DNA from: Elusimicrobiales bacterium
Lineage (GTDB): Bacteria > Elusimicrobiota > Elusimicrobia > Elusimicrobiales > UBA9959
Assembly (NCBI GenBank): GCA_028688015.1
Contig: JAQTZB010000002.1
Coordinates: 124,001-188,000, forward strand
Direction of reading: 5' to 3'
Length of the DNA: 64,000 bases
Shown here in pieces: positions 20,646 to 29,394 of this stretch. The notes under the pieces are model-generated. The model was given only the letters and a program-made list of their open reading frames with translations. It did no database searches and was not told the DNA's origin. Each line of letters starts with the position of its first letter. Within the stretch, counting starts at the first letter, position 1. The translations under genes were made by a program, and so were the position numbers.

Positions 20646-22814
20646 TCAGGACGGCTTGGCCCTGGTGGCGATCAGCTTCTCCACCTCTTCGGGCGTGGGC
20701 TGCTCTATATTGCGGCATTTCGGGAAGCCGGAGCAGGCCAGGAAGTAGCCGCGCGCGCTCTTGCGCAGCAGCATCGCGTTCTTGTTGCACTTCACGCAGA
20801 TCTTCTCGCTCTTGATGGGCGCGAAGTATTCCTGCTTGTTGCCTTCCTTGTCCAGCGGCACCTTGCCCTTGCACTTCGGGAAGCGCGAGCAGGAGAGGTA
20901 CTTGCCGAAGCGGCTCTCGCGCTGCACCATGGGGGAGAGGCAGAGCGGGCACTTCTCGTTGGTCTTCACCACGTTCGGGCGGGACTTGGTCATCTCCTTC
21001 TCCGCCGTGGCCAGCTCCTCCGAGAACGGCCCGTAGAAGTCCTTCATGAACTTCACCCAGTCCATGTTGCCGTCGGCGATATCGTCGAGCTTGTCCTCGA
21101 TGGAGGCCGTGTAGGATATCTCCATGATCTCCTTGAAGTAGTCCTTGAGCTTCTCTGTCACCAGGGCGCCCAGCTCCGTGATGAGCAGCTTGCGGTCCTT
21201 CTCGCGGTTGATGTAGCCGCGCTCGATGACGTTCTTGATGATGACGGCATAGGTGGAGGGCCGGCCGATGCCGTGCTTTTCCAGCGTCTTGATGATGCTG
21301 GCCTCGTTGTAGTTGGGCGGCGGGGAGGTTTTGTGCGACTTGGTGGAGACGTCCTTCAGCACTACGACGTCGCCCTCCTTCAGCGGCGGCAGCGCGGCGG
21401 AGCCTTCCTCGTCCTCTCCGGCGACCTCCTCTTCCTTCTCTTCCATGTAGATCTTCAGGTAGCCTTCGAACTTGACCGTGCGGCCGCTGGTGCGCAGCAC
21501 GGCGCGGCCCTTGTCGTCGGAGAACTCCACCGACAGCGAGTCGAAGATGGCCTCTTCCATCTGGCTGGCCATGAAGCGGCGCCAGATCAGGTCGTAGAGC
21601 TTGTTCTGGTCCGCGTTGAGGAACGGGGCCATCTCCTCGGGGCGCTTGTAGGCCGAGGTCGGGTGGATGGCCTCATGCGCTTCCTGCGCGCCCTTCACCT
21701 TCTTGAGGTAGGTGGGCGGCTTGGCCGGGCAGAAATCCTTGCCGTAGATCTCGGTGATGAACTTGGCGGCCTCTTTCTGCATGTCGACGGAGACGTTGAA
21801 CGAGTCGGTACGCATGTAGGTGATGAGGCCGGAGCGCTCGCCGCCCATGTCCACGCCTTCGTAGAGGCTCTGGGCCACCTTCATGGTGCGGTCCGACGAG
21901 AAGCCCAACTTGTTGTAGGCGTCCTGCTGCAGCGTGCTGGTGATGAACGGCGGCTTGGGCTTCTGCCGCACGGCCTTGGCGTCCACCTTGGACACGGTCA
22001 GTTTGGAATTGCGCAGGTGGGTGCCGGCTTCCACGGTGTCCTCTATCTTCTTGAAGACGGAGGTCTTGTAGCGGTAGTCTTCGGCGAAAAGCTTCAGCAG
22101 GATGGTCTGCTCCACGGCGGCCCCGCCCCAGCGCACCAGCTTGGAATCGAAGTCCTTGTAGCCGCTCTTGTCGCCCTCGGGCATGACCTTGGCCAGCCTG
22201 GTGTAGAGGGTGTAATAATCCTCTTCCTTGAAGGCGGCTATCTCCTTGGCGCGCTCGGCGATGAGGCGCACGGTGACGCTCTGCACTCGCCCGGCGGACA
22301 GGCCGCTCTTGATCTTGTTCCACAGCAGCGGGGACAGTTTGTAGCCCACGATGCGGTCTATGATGCGGCGGCTCTGCTGGGCGTTCACCAGCGCCATGTC
22401 CAGGTCGCGCGGGCTCTTGAGGGATTCCTCGATGGCGGTCTTGGTGATCTCGTGAAAGCTGATGCGCTTGAAAGGCACTTCGGACTTGATGGCTTCGCGG
22501 AGATGCCAGCTGATGGCCTCCCCTTCGCGGTCAGGGTCGGTGGCCAGGTAGATCACGTCCGCGTTCTTGGCGATGGTGTTGAGCTCGGCGATTATCTTTT
22601 TCGCGCGCTCCACCAGCACGTACTTGGGGGTGAACTGCCCCGCCGTGTCCACGCCCAGTTCGTCCTTGGGCAGGTCGCGCACGTGCCCGAAGGAGCTGCG
22701 CACGACATAATTAGCGTCCAGGAAGCGGCTGATGGTCTTTTCCTTGGTAGGAGACTCGACTATCACGAGGTGCCGCTTGCCGGTTTTTGAGGGTTTAACG
22801 ATTTTTTCAGCCAT
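20646..22814 (-). CDS. topA: DNA topoisomerase I
   Basis: VIVESPTKEKTISRFL, LATDPDREGEAISWHL, LITYMRTDS, C-terminal zinc fingers CPLCLSPM and CVKCNKNAMLL. Confidence 0.96.
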   Translation of the reverse strand: MAEKIVKPSKTGKRHLVIVESPTKEKTISRFLDANYVVRSSFGHVRDLPKDELGVDTAGQFTPKYVLVERAKKIIAELNTIAKNADVIYLATDPDREGEAISWHLREAIKSEVPFKRISFHEITKTAIEESLKSPRDLDMALVNAQQSRRIIDRIVGYKLSPLLWNKIKSGLSAGRVQSVTVRLIAERAKEIAAFKEEDYYTLYTRLAKVMPEGDKSGYKDFDSKLVRWGGAAVEQTILLKLFAEDYRYKTSVFKKIEDTVEAGTHLRNSKLTVSKVDAKAVRQKPKPPFITSTLQQDAYNKLGFSSDRTMKVAQSLYEGVDMGGERSGLITYMRTDSFNVSVDMQKEAAKFITEIYGKDFCPAKPPTYLKKVKGAQEAHEAIHPTSAYKRPEEMAPFLNADQNKLYDLIWRRFMASQMEEAIFDSLSVEFSDDKGRAVLRTSGRTVKFEGYLKIYMEEKEEEVAGEDEEGSAALPPLKEGDVVVLKDVSTKSHKTSPPPNYNEASIIKTLEKHGIGRPSTYAVIIKNVIERGYINREKDRKLLITELGALVTEKLKDYFKEIMEISYTASIEDKLDDIADGNMDWVKFMKDFYGPFSEELATAEKEMTKSRPNVVKTNEKCPLCLSPMVQRESRFGKYLSCSRFPKCKGKVPLDKEGNKQEYFAPIKSEKICVKCNKNAMLLRKSARGYFLACSGFPKCRNIEQPTPEEVEKLIATRAKPS

Positions 22815-22901
22815 AATTTAGATATCTATAATATTATATTTTTCCCTATAAGGCAAAACCCGCCGTCTGAGAGGGCCCTTTTGCCCGGGGCAAAGGCGGG
22901 T

Positions 22902-24032
22902 TCAGACGGCGCGGCAGTAGCGGCCGTTGCGCGAGAGCAGCAGGGGGGTGAGCTCCAGTTCGAAGAGCGCGGCCGCGGCGCGCTGCACCGGCCAGCCCAG
23001 CTTCAGGGTGAGTTCGTCGGCGTTCAGGCCGTCGGCTTGGGCCGCTAGGGCGGCATACGCATCCCGGGCGTCCGGGGAAAGCCCTTCCAGCGCGGCGCCG
23101 GAAGGAGCGCGCCCGCCACGCGCCCTCTCCGCCCGCAGGCCGAACAGCCGCTCGGGCGGGAAACAGGCGATTATATCTTCGCCGCTCTCCGCCGGATAGG
23201 CGCCGTTCTTGATATAAAAGTTGGGCCCCCGGCTGACCGGGGAATCCACCGGGCCTGGCACGGCCAGCACCTCGCGGCCCTGGTCCAGCGCGAAGCGCGC
23301 GGTGATCAGAGCGCCCGACTCGAAGCCCCCCTCCACCACCACGGTGGCCAGGGAGATCCCGGAGATGACGCGGTTGCGCCTGGGAAAATTGGCCTGGGCG
23401 GGCCCCTTGTCCAGAGGGAACTCCGAGAGCAGCGCGCCGCCCTTTTCCACAATGCGGTCGGCGAGGCGCTTGTTCTCGGCCGGGTAAATCCTGCCCAGGC
23501 CGGTGCCGAGCGCGGCCCAGGTGACGCCGCCGGCGTCCACGGCCGCCTGGTGGGCCGCCGTGTCTATACCGCGGGCCAGGCCGCTGGCCACCGCGGCCCC
23601 GGCGCCGGCCAACTCCCTGGCCAGCCGGGCGGCGGTGCGCAGCCCGTAGGCCGTGGCCTTGCGGGTGCCCACTATGGCGGCCGCAGGCAGGGGCTTAAGC
23701 CCGCCCCGCACGTAAAGCACGAGCGGCGGGTCGTAGATGGTTTTAAGAAGTTCCGGGTAGCCCTCGTCGAGGGCGGTGAGAACCGAGACGCCTGCCCGCT
23801 CGGCGCTGCGCAGTTCGGCTTCGGGGTCCGCGGCGGCGGTCTGCGCCGCCAGGCGCTCTATGGTCTCCGGCATCACGCCGCCGCAGGCGCAGAGTTCGGC
23901 CTTCGGCCGCTTCAGCAGTTCCGCGGCGCCGCCGTAAAGCGCCATCAGCCCCAGCAGCCAGTCGCTCCTGTGACAGGCGAAAAAATTCAGGCGCAGCCGC
24001 GCCAGCCTCTCTTCTTCCGCCCCGGCCCCCAT
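22902..24032 (-). CDS. dprA: DNA-processing protein DprA/Smf
   Basis: VGTRKATAYGLRTAARLARELAGAGAAVASGLARGIDTAAHQAAV; FPRRNRVISGIS. Confidence 0.94.
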   Translation of the reverse strand: MGAGAEEERLARLRLNFFACHRSDWLLGLMALYGGAAELLKRPKAELCACGGVMPETIERLAAQTAAADPEAELRSAERAGVSVLTALDEGYPELLKTIYDPPLVLYVRGGLKPLPAAAIVGTRKATAYGLRTAARLARELAGAGAAVASGLARGIDTAAHQAAVDAGGVTWAALGTGLGRIYPAENKRLADRIVEKGGALLSEFPLDKGPAQANFPRRNRVISGISLATVVVEGGFESGALITARFALDQGREVLAVPGPVDSPVSRGPNFYIKNGAYPAESGEDIIACFPPERLFGLRAERARGGRAPSGAALEGLSPDARDAYAALAAQADGLNADELTLKLGWPVQRAAAALFELELTPLLLSRNGRYCRAV

Positions 24033-24050
24033 CGCCCCCCCTCCGCCCCG

Positions 24051-25109
24051 CTATTTTTTCTTTACTATGTAGCCCTTGGCAATCGCGGTCACGGCGTCTA
24101 TCACGCGGGCCTTCACGTCGGAGCCGTCCACGCTGATCACTTCCGCGAGCCCCGCCGGCTGCACTTCCCGCCCCAGGTAATTGCCCTGCCTGTCGTAGGC
24201 GTCGCCGCCTTTGAGGAAAATAGCCAGATAGTCGCCCGGCCGCACCGCGTCGGAGTCGTCCATGGAGATCTCCAGCGTCTGGCCGGTCACGGACAGGCCG
24301 TCGCCGGCGAAAGGGTCGTCGCTGTAGAGGCTGGATGTCACCACGCCGTCCTCTTCCCAGCTGTCGGGCACGATGCGTACGCCGGAGCCCCATTCGCGCT
24401 GGTCCTCGGGCATTTCTTCAGAGATGAAATCCCGGTCAAAGTCGCGCAGCAGTTCTCCTGGCGCCGCCAGACCGGAGAGGGCGACCGAGGCGCGGGCCGG
24501 CTTGGCCGCGGCGCGGCTGGCGGCCCCGTCCCCGTCTTCATCCGCCGCTGCGGGAGCGGCGGCCGCAGCCGGGGCGCGGCGGTAAGGCAGGACAACATCC
24601 TCGAGGTCCGGGATATACAGTTCCTCCCTGGGATTGATGAGGTCGGGGTCCGCGACGGTCTTGAAGTTGGCGTTATAGATCCGGCCCCACATGAAAGGGT
24701 TCTTATAATATTTCCCGGAGAGGTCCCACAGGGTATCTCCCTTAACAACCGTATGCTTTTTACCCACGGCAAAGCCGCCGTTCCTGGCTTCCTTGGGCAG
24801 CACCACCGGCGCGCCCTTGCGGACCACCAGGCCGGGAGCGGCCGCTCCGGAACTTTGCGCGGCGGGTTTAGCCTCGCCGCCGAGCGCGGACGCCCACTTG
24901 GACTTAGCTTTCACGGCCGCGGGCTTGGCTTTCACCTTGGCAGGCCCCGGCTGTATGACCGTTATCTCGGCAGCCTGCGCCGGCTTGGCCTCGGACGAAG
25001 CGGCCTTGGCCTTTTCATCCTGGAGCTTAGCGCCGGTCAGCGCTCCCTGCTGCGCGCAGAGCGCGGCGGGAAGGGCCAGGGCCAGTAAAAAAGTAGCTGA
25101 TATCTTCAT
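24051..25109 (-). CDS. Secreted LysM-domain protein
   Basis: Signal peptide, LysM module HTVVKGDTLWDLSGKYYKNPFMWGRIYNANFKTVADPDLINPREELYIP. Confidence 0.85.
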   Translation of the reverse strand: MKISATFLLALALPAALCAQQGALTGAKLQDEKAKAASSEAKPAQAAEITVIQPGPAKVKAKPAAVKAKSKWASALGGEAKPAAQSSGAAAPGLVVRKGAPVVLPKEARNGGFAVGKKHTVVKGDTLWDLSGKYYKNPFMWGRIYNANFKTVADPDLINPREELYIPDLEDVVLPYRRAPAAAAAPAAADEDGDGAASRAAAKPARASVALSGLAAPGELLRDFDRDFISEEMPEDQREWGSGVRIVPDSWEEDGVVTSSLYSDDPFAGDGLSVTGQTLEISMDDSDAVRPGDYLAIFLKGGDAYDRQGNYLGREVQPAGLAEVISVDGSDVKARVIDAVTAIAKGYIVKKK

Positions 25110-25123
25110 TCTGCCTCCATGTA

Positions 25124-26647
25124 CTATGCGGCCGGCACGGCCGCCTTGTCGAGCATCCTGTACTGCATCGCCTCTACGAGGTGTTCTTTCCTGATGTCTT
25201 GAACGCCCTCGAGGTCGGCTATCGTTCGGGAAATCTTAAGGATCTTATCCAGCGAGCGCGCGGAAAAGCCCAGCCGGTTCATAGCGGTCTCGAGAATGGC
25301 GGAGGCGCCGGCCGGCAAGGCGCAGTGCCTGCGCAGCTCGGCGCCGGCCATGAACGCGTTGGCCTTGGGCCCGCCGAAGCGGCGCCGCTGCAGCTCCTTG
25401 GCCCGCAGCACGCGCTCCGCCACGGCCGCCGAACTTTCCCCCCGCGGCAGGGCCTCCCAGTCCGCGTATTTAACTGCGGAGAGCTGCACCTGCAGGTCTA
25501 TGCGGTCCAGTATCGGCCCCGAGACCTTGGCGCGGTACTTGTGCACCTGTACCGGCGTGCAGGAGCACTCGCGCACCGGGTGGCCCAGGTAGCCGCAGGG
25601 GCAGGGGTTCATGGCCGCCACCAGCAGGAAGCGCGCCGGGTACGCCACGCTCTCCTTCACTCTGGAGACCGTCACCTTCCACGCCTCCAGCGGCTCGCGC
25701 AGGGCTTCTATGGCCGGCCGGGAGAACTCCGGGAACTCGTCGAGGAACAGCACACCGTTATGGGCCAGCGAAACCTCGCCCGGCCTTGGGTTGGAGCCGC
25801 CGCCTATCAGCGCCGCGTCGGAGATGGTGTGGTGCGGCTCCCGGAAGGGGCGTTCGTTGACCAGGCGGCCCGCCGCGCAGAGGCCGCTGACGGAGTAGAG
25901 CTTGGTGGTCTCGAGCGCCTCGTCGAAGCTCATCGGGGGCAGCAGCGCCCCGAAGCGGCGCGCCAGCATGCTCTTGCCGGAGCCGGGCGGCCCGACCAGG
26001 ATAATATTATGGAAGCCGGCCGCGGCTATCTCCAGCGCGCGCTTGGCGAAAGCCTGGCCCTTCACCTCCGAAAGATCCGGAGCCTGCGCCGCAGCCGCGG
26101 GCCGGGCCCCGGCCGCGCAGGGACCCAGGTCGGCCTTGCCGGCCAGCCAGGAGGCTACTTCCTTAAGATTGGAGGCGGTCAGGCAGTCTACTCCGGAAAC
26201 GGCGGCCTCGGCCGCGTTGCCGCCGGGAACTATGGCCCTCCGGCCCTGGCCTTTTATCGCCTGCAGCATCGGCAGCACGCCGGCCACGGGCCGCAGCCCG
26301 CCATCCAGCGCCAGCTCGCCGATAAAAAAAGTTTCCCCGAGCCGGGCCGGAGGCTTTTTGCCCAGGCCGCCGGCGGCGGCTATCACGCCCAGCGCGATGG
26401 GCAGGTCGAAATGCGTGCCGGCCTTCTTTATTTCCGCCGGCGCCAGGTTAACCGTTATGCGCTTGGACGGGAAGTCGAAACCGGAATTCCGCACGGCGGC
26501 GACCACGCGGTCCTTGGCTTCCTTTACCGCGGCGTCGGGCAGGCCCACCACGGAATAGGCAGGCAGCCCCGAGGCGATATAGACCTCGGCGCTGACCTCC
26601 CTGCCGTCTATGCCCTTGAGGCACAGTGTTCTAAGCTTCGATAGCAT
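25124..26647 (-). CDS. comM: YifB/ComM family Mg-chelatase-like AAA ATPase
   Basis: VGLPDAAVKEAKDRVVAAVRNSGFDFPSKRITVNLAPA; GPPGSGKSMLARR; CPCGYLGHPVRECSCTP. Confidence 0.94.
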   Translation of the reverse strand: MLSKLRTLCLKGIDGREVSAEVYIASGLPAYSVVGLPDAAVKEAKDRVVAAVRNSGFDFPSKRITVNLAPAEIKKAGTHFDLPIALGVIAAAGGLGKKPPARLGETFFIGELALDGGLRPVAGVLPMLQAIKGQGRRAIVPGGNAAEAAVSGVDCLTASNLKEVASWLAGKADLGPCAAGARPAAAAQAPDLSEVKGQAFAKRALEIAAAGFHNIILVGPPGSGKSMLARRFGALLPPMSFDEALETTKLYSVSGLCAAGRLVNERPFREPHHTISDAALIGGGSNPRPGEVSLAHNGVLFLDEFPEFSRPAIEALREPLEAWKVTVSRVKESVAYPARFLLVAAMNPCPCGYLGHPVRECSCTPVQVHKYRAKVSGPILDRIDLQVQLSAVKYADWEALPRGESSAAVAERVLRAKELQRRRFGGPKANAFMAGAELRRHCALPAGASAILETAMNRLGFSARSLDKILKISRTIADLEGVQDIRKEHLVEAMQYRMLDKAAVPAA

Positions 26648-26710
26648 GAATCTAGTATAGCACCCCATCCCGACAAGGGTCTGTCGGGAAGCGTAAAGCC
26701 CCCTGCGCCC

Positions 26711-27646
26711 CTATTTCGCCAGCCGGCAGATGTCTCCGGCCCTGGCGCCGCCGCCGGCCGCCTTAGAGAGCCTGGCGATGGAGCAGTCCCCGCCCTCGCC
26801 GCAGTAGCGCTCCACCTCGGCGCGGCCCAGGTACTCCTCGCGGTGGCCGATCACCAGGTTGCTGCGCGGGTCGCGGATCTCGGCGCCCTGGCGGTAGCAG
26901 TCCAGGTCCAGGCCTTCCTTAACTCCGGAATCCAGCCCCGCGTTGAGGTAGAGTTCATCCCCGGAAGCGTCCGCTATCATGCAGGACCAGGGTTTCTTGT
27001 TGAGCTGGCTGGCGGCGTTGGTGACGAACTGCACCAGCGCGGCGCGCAGCGCCTCGCCCTCGAGCGTCTCGTCGTAGCCGCCCTTGGTGCCCATGCCCAG
27101 GAAAGAGCCCTTGGTGGACTTGGCGCGGCCCTTGCCCGAGTCGGCGAGTATCACCTGGCCGCTCTGCACATCCACCAGGCGCAGGTCCACGGCCACCTCG
27201 GCCACCTGGCTCTTCGACTGCGTTATCAGGTAATCGGAGCCCTCTTTCTTGACGCCGAACTGGGAGACGGAGCCGAGCACTATGGCCTCGAGACCCAGCA
27301 CCTGGCCGACCTTCACGGCCGTGGCGGAGTCCACCAGGCCGCCGCCCTGCAGTTTCTGCTCGGCGAGGATCTTCTCCATGCGGTCGCGCTCCACCACGAT
27401 AAACTTGCCGGATTTGACCAGCTCGGTCACCAGGATGTCGGAGGCGGCGCCGCCCAAACGGCCCTGGCCGTAGGCGGACTTGTTCTCGAACTCCACCACG
27501 CCCACGCGGCGCTTGGGCCCGGTATACTTGGAAGTCACCTTCTCGGTTTCGTCCACGCTCAGCGTCTGCCGGCTCTTGACCGACTTGGAAGGCGCGCAGG
27601 CCGCCGTAAACACCAGGGCCGCCGCCAGCAATTTGAATTTATTCAT
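26711..27646 (-). CDS. CsgG-family lipoprotein
   Basis: Lipobox FTAACAPS; RVGVVEFENKSAYGQGRLGGAASDILVTELVKSGKFIVVERDRMEKILAEQKLQGGGLVD. Confidence 0.85.
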   Translation of the reverse strand: MNKFKLLAAALVFTAACAPSKSVKSRQTLSVDETEKVTSKYTGPKRRVGVVEFENKSAYGQGRLGGAASDILVTELVKSGKFIVVERDRMEKILAEQKLQGGGLVDSATAVKVGQVLGLEAIVLGSVSQFGVKKEGSDYLITQSKSQVAEVAVDLRLVDVQSGQVILADSGKGRAKSTKGSFLGMGTKGGYDETLEGEALRAALVQFVTNAASQLNKKPWSCMIADASGDELYLNAGLDSGVKEGLDLDCYRQGAEIRDPRSNLVIGHREEYLGRAEVERYCGEGGDCSIARLSKAAGGGARAGDICRLAK

Positions 27647-27664
27647 CTTAGCCTCCGTTGTTCC

Positions 27665-28276
27665 CTACCTGCGCGGCAGGCGGTCCAGCGCCTTGCCGGC
27701 CGCCGTCTCCGCCTCCCGCTTCAGCGGGGTCTTCAGAATATTCTGCACCAGCTTCACCGCGAGCTGCTCGACGAAAGCCGCCTTGGCCTCGTCAGCGTTG
27801 GTAAATATTTTATAGTCCTTGCCCGACCCCGTGCCCTCGTAAAGGGTCTCGCCCGTGGCGGCGGAGACCAGTTTAACTTTGAGGACCACTGACTTGCGCA
27901 CCACGAAGCCCAGGTTCTGGAAGGTGAAATCTTCCACGTCCCCGTAGCAGAGCAGGTCCGCCCCCAGCGCCTTGCCTATCTCTTCCGGCTTGAACGCCGG
28001 CAGCTGCCCGCCGTCCACCACACCCAGCGCCCGCAGCTTCTCGTCCGTCTCGCCCTCCGGCAGCGGCGGGTAGCCGCGCCGGCTGAAATTTTCCGCGGCC
28101 AGCTTCCGCAGGATGTCGGACGCGTCCACCGCCGTGCTCTGGTTGTCGAACGGCAGCACCGCCACGCGCGCGTCTGGGGCCGTCCTCAGCGACGGGGACA
28201 CCAGGTAGGCGCTCCCCCCGGCGCAGCCGCAAGCCGCGGCCAGCAGGAGCGCCAGGGCGGCCTGGCGGGAGGCCAC
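27665..28276 (-). CDS. GNA1162/DUF799-like lipoprotein
   Basis: Lipobox AAACGCAGG; VAVLPFDNQSTAVDASDILRKLAAENFSRRGYPPLP; ALGADLLCYGDVEDF. Confidence 0.75.
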   Translation of the reverse strand: MASRQAALALLLAAACGCAGGSAYLVSPSLRTAPDARVAVLPFDNQSTAVDASDILRKLAAENFSRRGYPPLPEGETDEKLRALGVVDGGQLPAFKPEEIGKALGADLLCYGDVEDFTFQNLGFVVRKSVVLKVKLVSAATGETLYEGTGSGKDYKIFTNADEAKAAFVEQLAVKLVQNILKTPLKREAETAAGKALDRLPRR

Positions 28277-28278
28277 TC

Positions 28279-29376
28279 TTACCTCGGCAGCGAGAAGACC
28301 ACTTCGTGCGGCCCCGCTGCCTCCAACTCCAGGCCCAGCGAGTCGCCCCGCAGCACCATGCTGGCGAATTCCTGCGGGTCCGGGCGACGCGGCACGGCCG
28401 AAAAGACGGCCGCACCCTCGGCAAAACTTTCCAGCCGCAGGGCGCGCAGGTCCACGCGCTGCAGCTGGGCCTTGATCTTCTCTGCGGCCTCCAGGCCGGC
28501 GACGCCGAAGATTTTCAGTTTAATGGGCGCGTCGGCCTTCAGCAGGCGCTCGGCCTTGACGGCGGCGTCCTGGGCCAGCAGCTCGCCCGCCGAGATCAGC
28601 GCCTTGGCGAAGGAGGCGGCCTCGGAGGCGTCTATGCCGTTGGCCTGGCTGGAAAGCGCCAGCACTTCGCGGCCGCTCTTAACATCGTAAGCCCTGAGCG
28701 CGGCCTCCGACCTGGAAGGATAAAAACCGGTGCTGAACCCAGCGCCCGAAGGCGCGGCCGAGGCGGAGACGCAGAACAGCAGGTCCGCGCCGGTCGCGGC
28801 CGCGGCGGCCAGCAGGCCGGAATCCGGCCCGGCGAGCAGCGCGGGGTCGGAAGCGAAAGGGTAGTCCTTTATGGTGATCGCGGAGCGGCGGGCGAAGGTC
28901 TCGCGGAAGGCCTTGTCGAAGGCCTTGTCGGGCGCGCCCCGCAGCGCGAAGGCGGCGGAGAGCCCGGAGGCCCCGGGGCCGGCCAGGTTCAGCCCGCGCA
29001 GCGCGGAGGCCACCTTGTCGTGCTGCACCCACGCGCGGACCTCGACGCGGTAATTGGCCCCGTCGCGGCCCTCGGAAAGGATCTTGCGCTTGGCCACGTA
29101 GAGCTGCGGCGCCTTCAGCAGGCCTATCTCCAGCACGCCGGAGCTTTCGGCCCGCGTGTCTTCGTCCAGGAAGAGCTCGGCCGCTCGGCGCACGGCGTTC
29201 TTCTCGGCGTCCAGCGCCGCGCGTTCACGCGAGGCGCCCAGGTCCCGCTCGTCGAAGGCGCCGGCGCCCTCGGCCGTCAGCGGCTCGGGCTCGGCTTTGT
29301 AGGCTCCCGGGGCCGGCGCGGTGGCGCACGCCGCCGCGAGCAGCAGCGGAACTAGGATCAGGGCTGAATTTTTCAT
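28279..29376 (-). CDS. Lipoprotein of unknown function, LPP20/FlgT-like N-terminal part
   Basis: Lipobox LLAAACATAP; contiguous with the GNA1162-like and CsgG-like genes. Confidence 0.6.
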   Translation of the reverse strand: MKNSALILVPLLLAAACATAPAPGAYKAEPEPLTAEGAGAFDERDLGASRERAALDAEKNAVRRAAELFLDEDTRAESSGVLEIGLLKAPQLYVAKRKILSEGRDGANYRVEVRAWVQHDKVASALRGLNLAGPGASGLSAAFALRGAPDKAFDKAFRETFARRSAITIKDYPFASDPALLAGPDSGLLAAAAATGADLLFCVSASAAPSGAGFSTGFYPSRSEAALRAYDVKSGREVLALSSQANGIDASEAASFAKALISAGELLAQDAAVKAERLLKADAPIKLKIFGVAGLEAAEKIKAQLQRVDLRALRLESFAEGAAVFSAVPRRPDPQEFASMVLRGDSLGLELEAAGPHEVVFSLPR

Positions 29377-29394
29377 GGCTCCCCCTTGCTGGAA

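Noticed and set aside
26669-26688. CCCGACA-N6-TGTCGGG hairpin between comM and the CsgG-like gene
   Set aside because: Small hairpin without T tract in the needed direction; function not supportable
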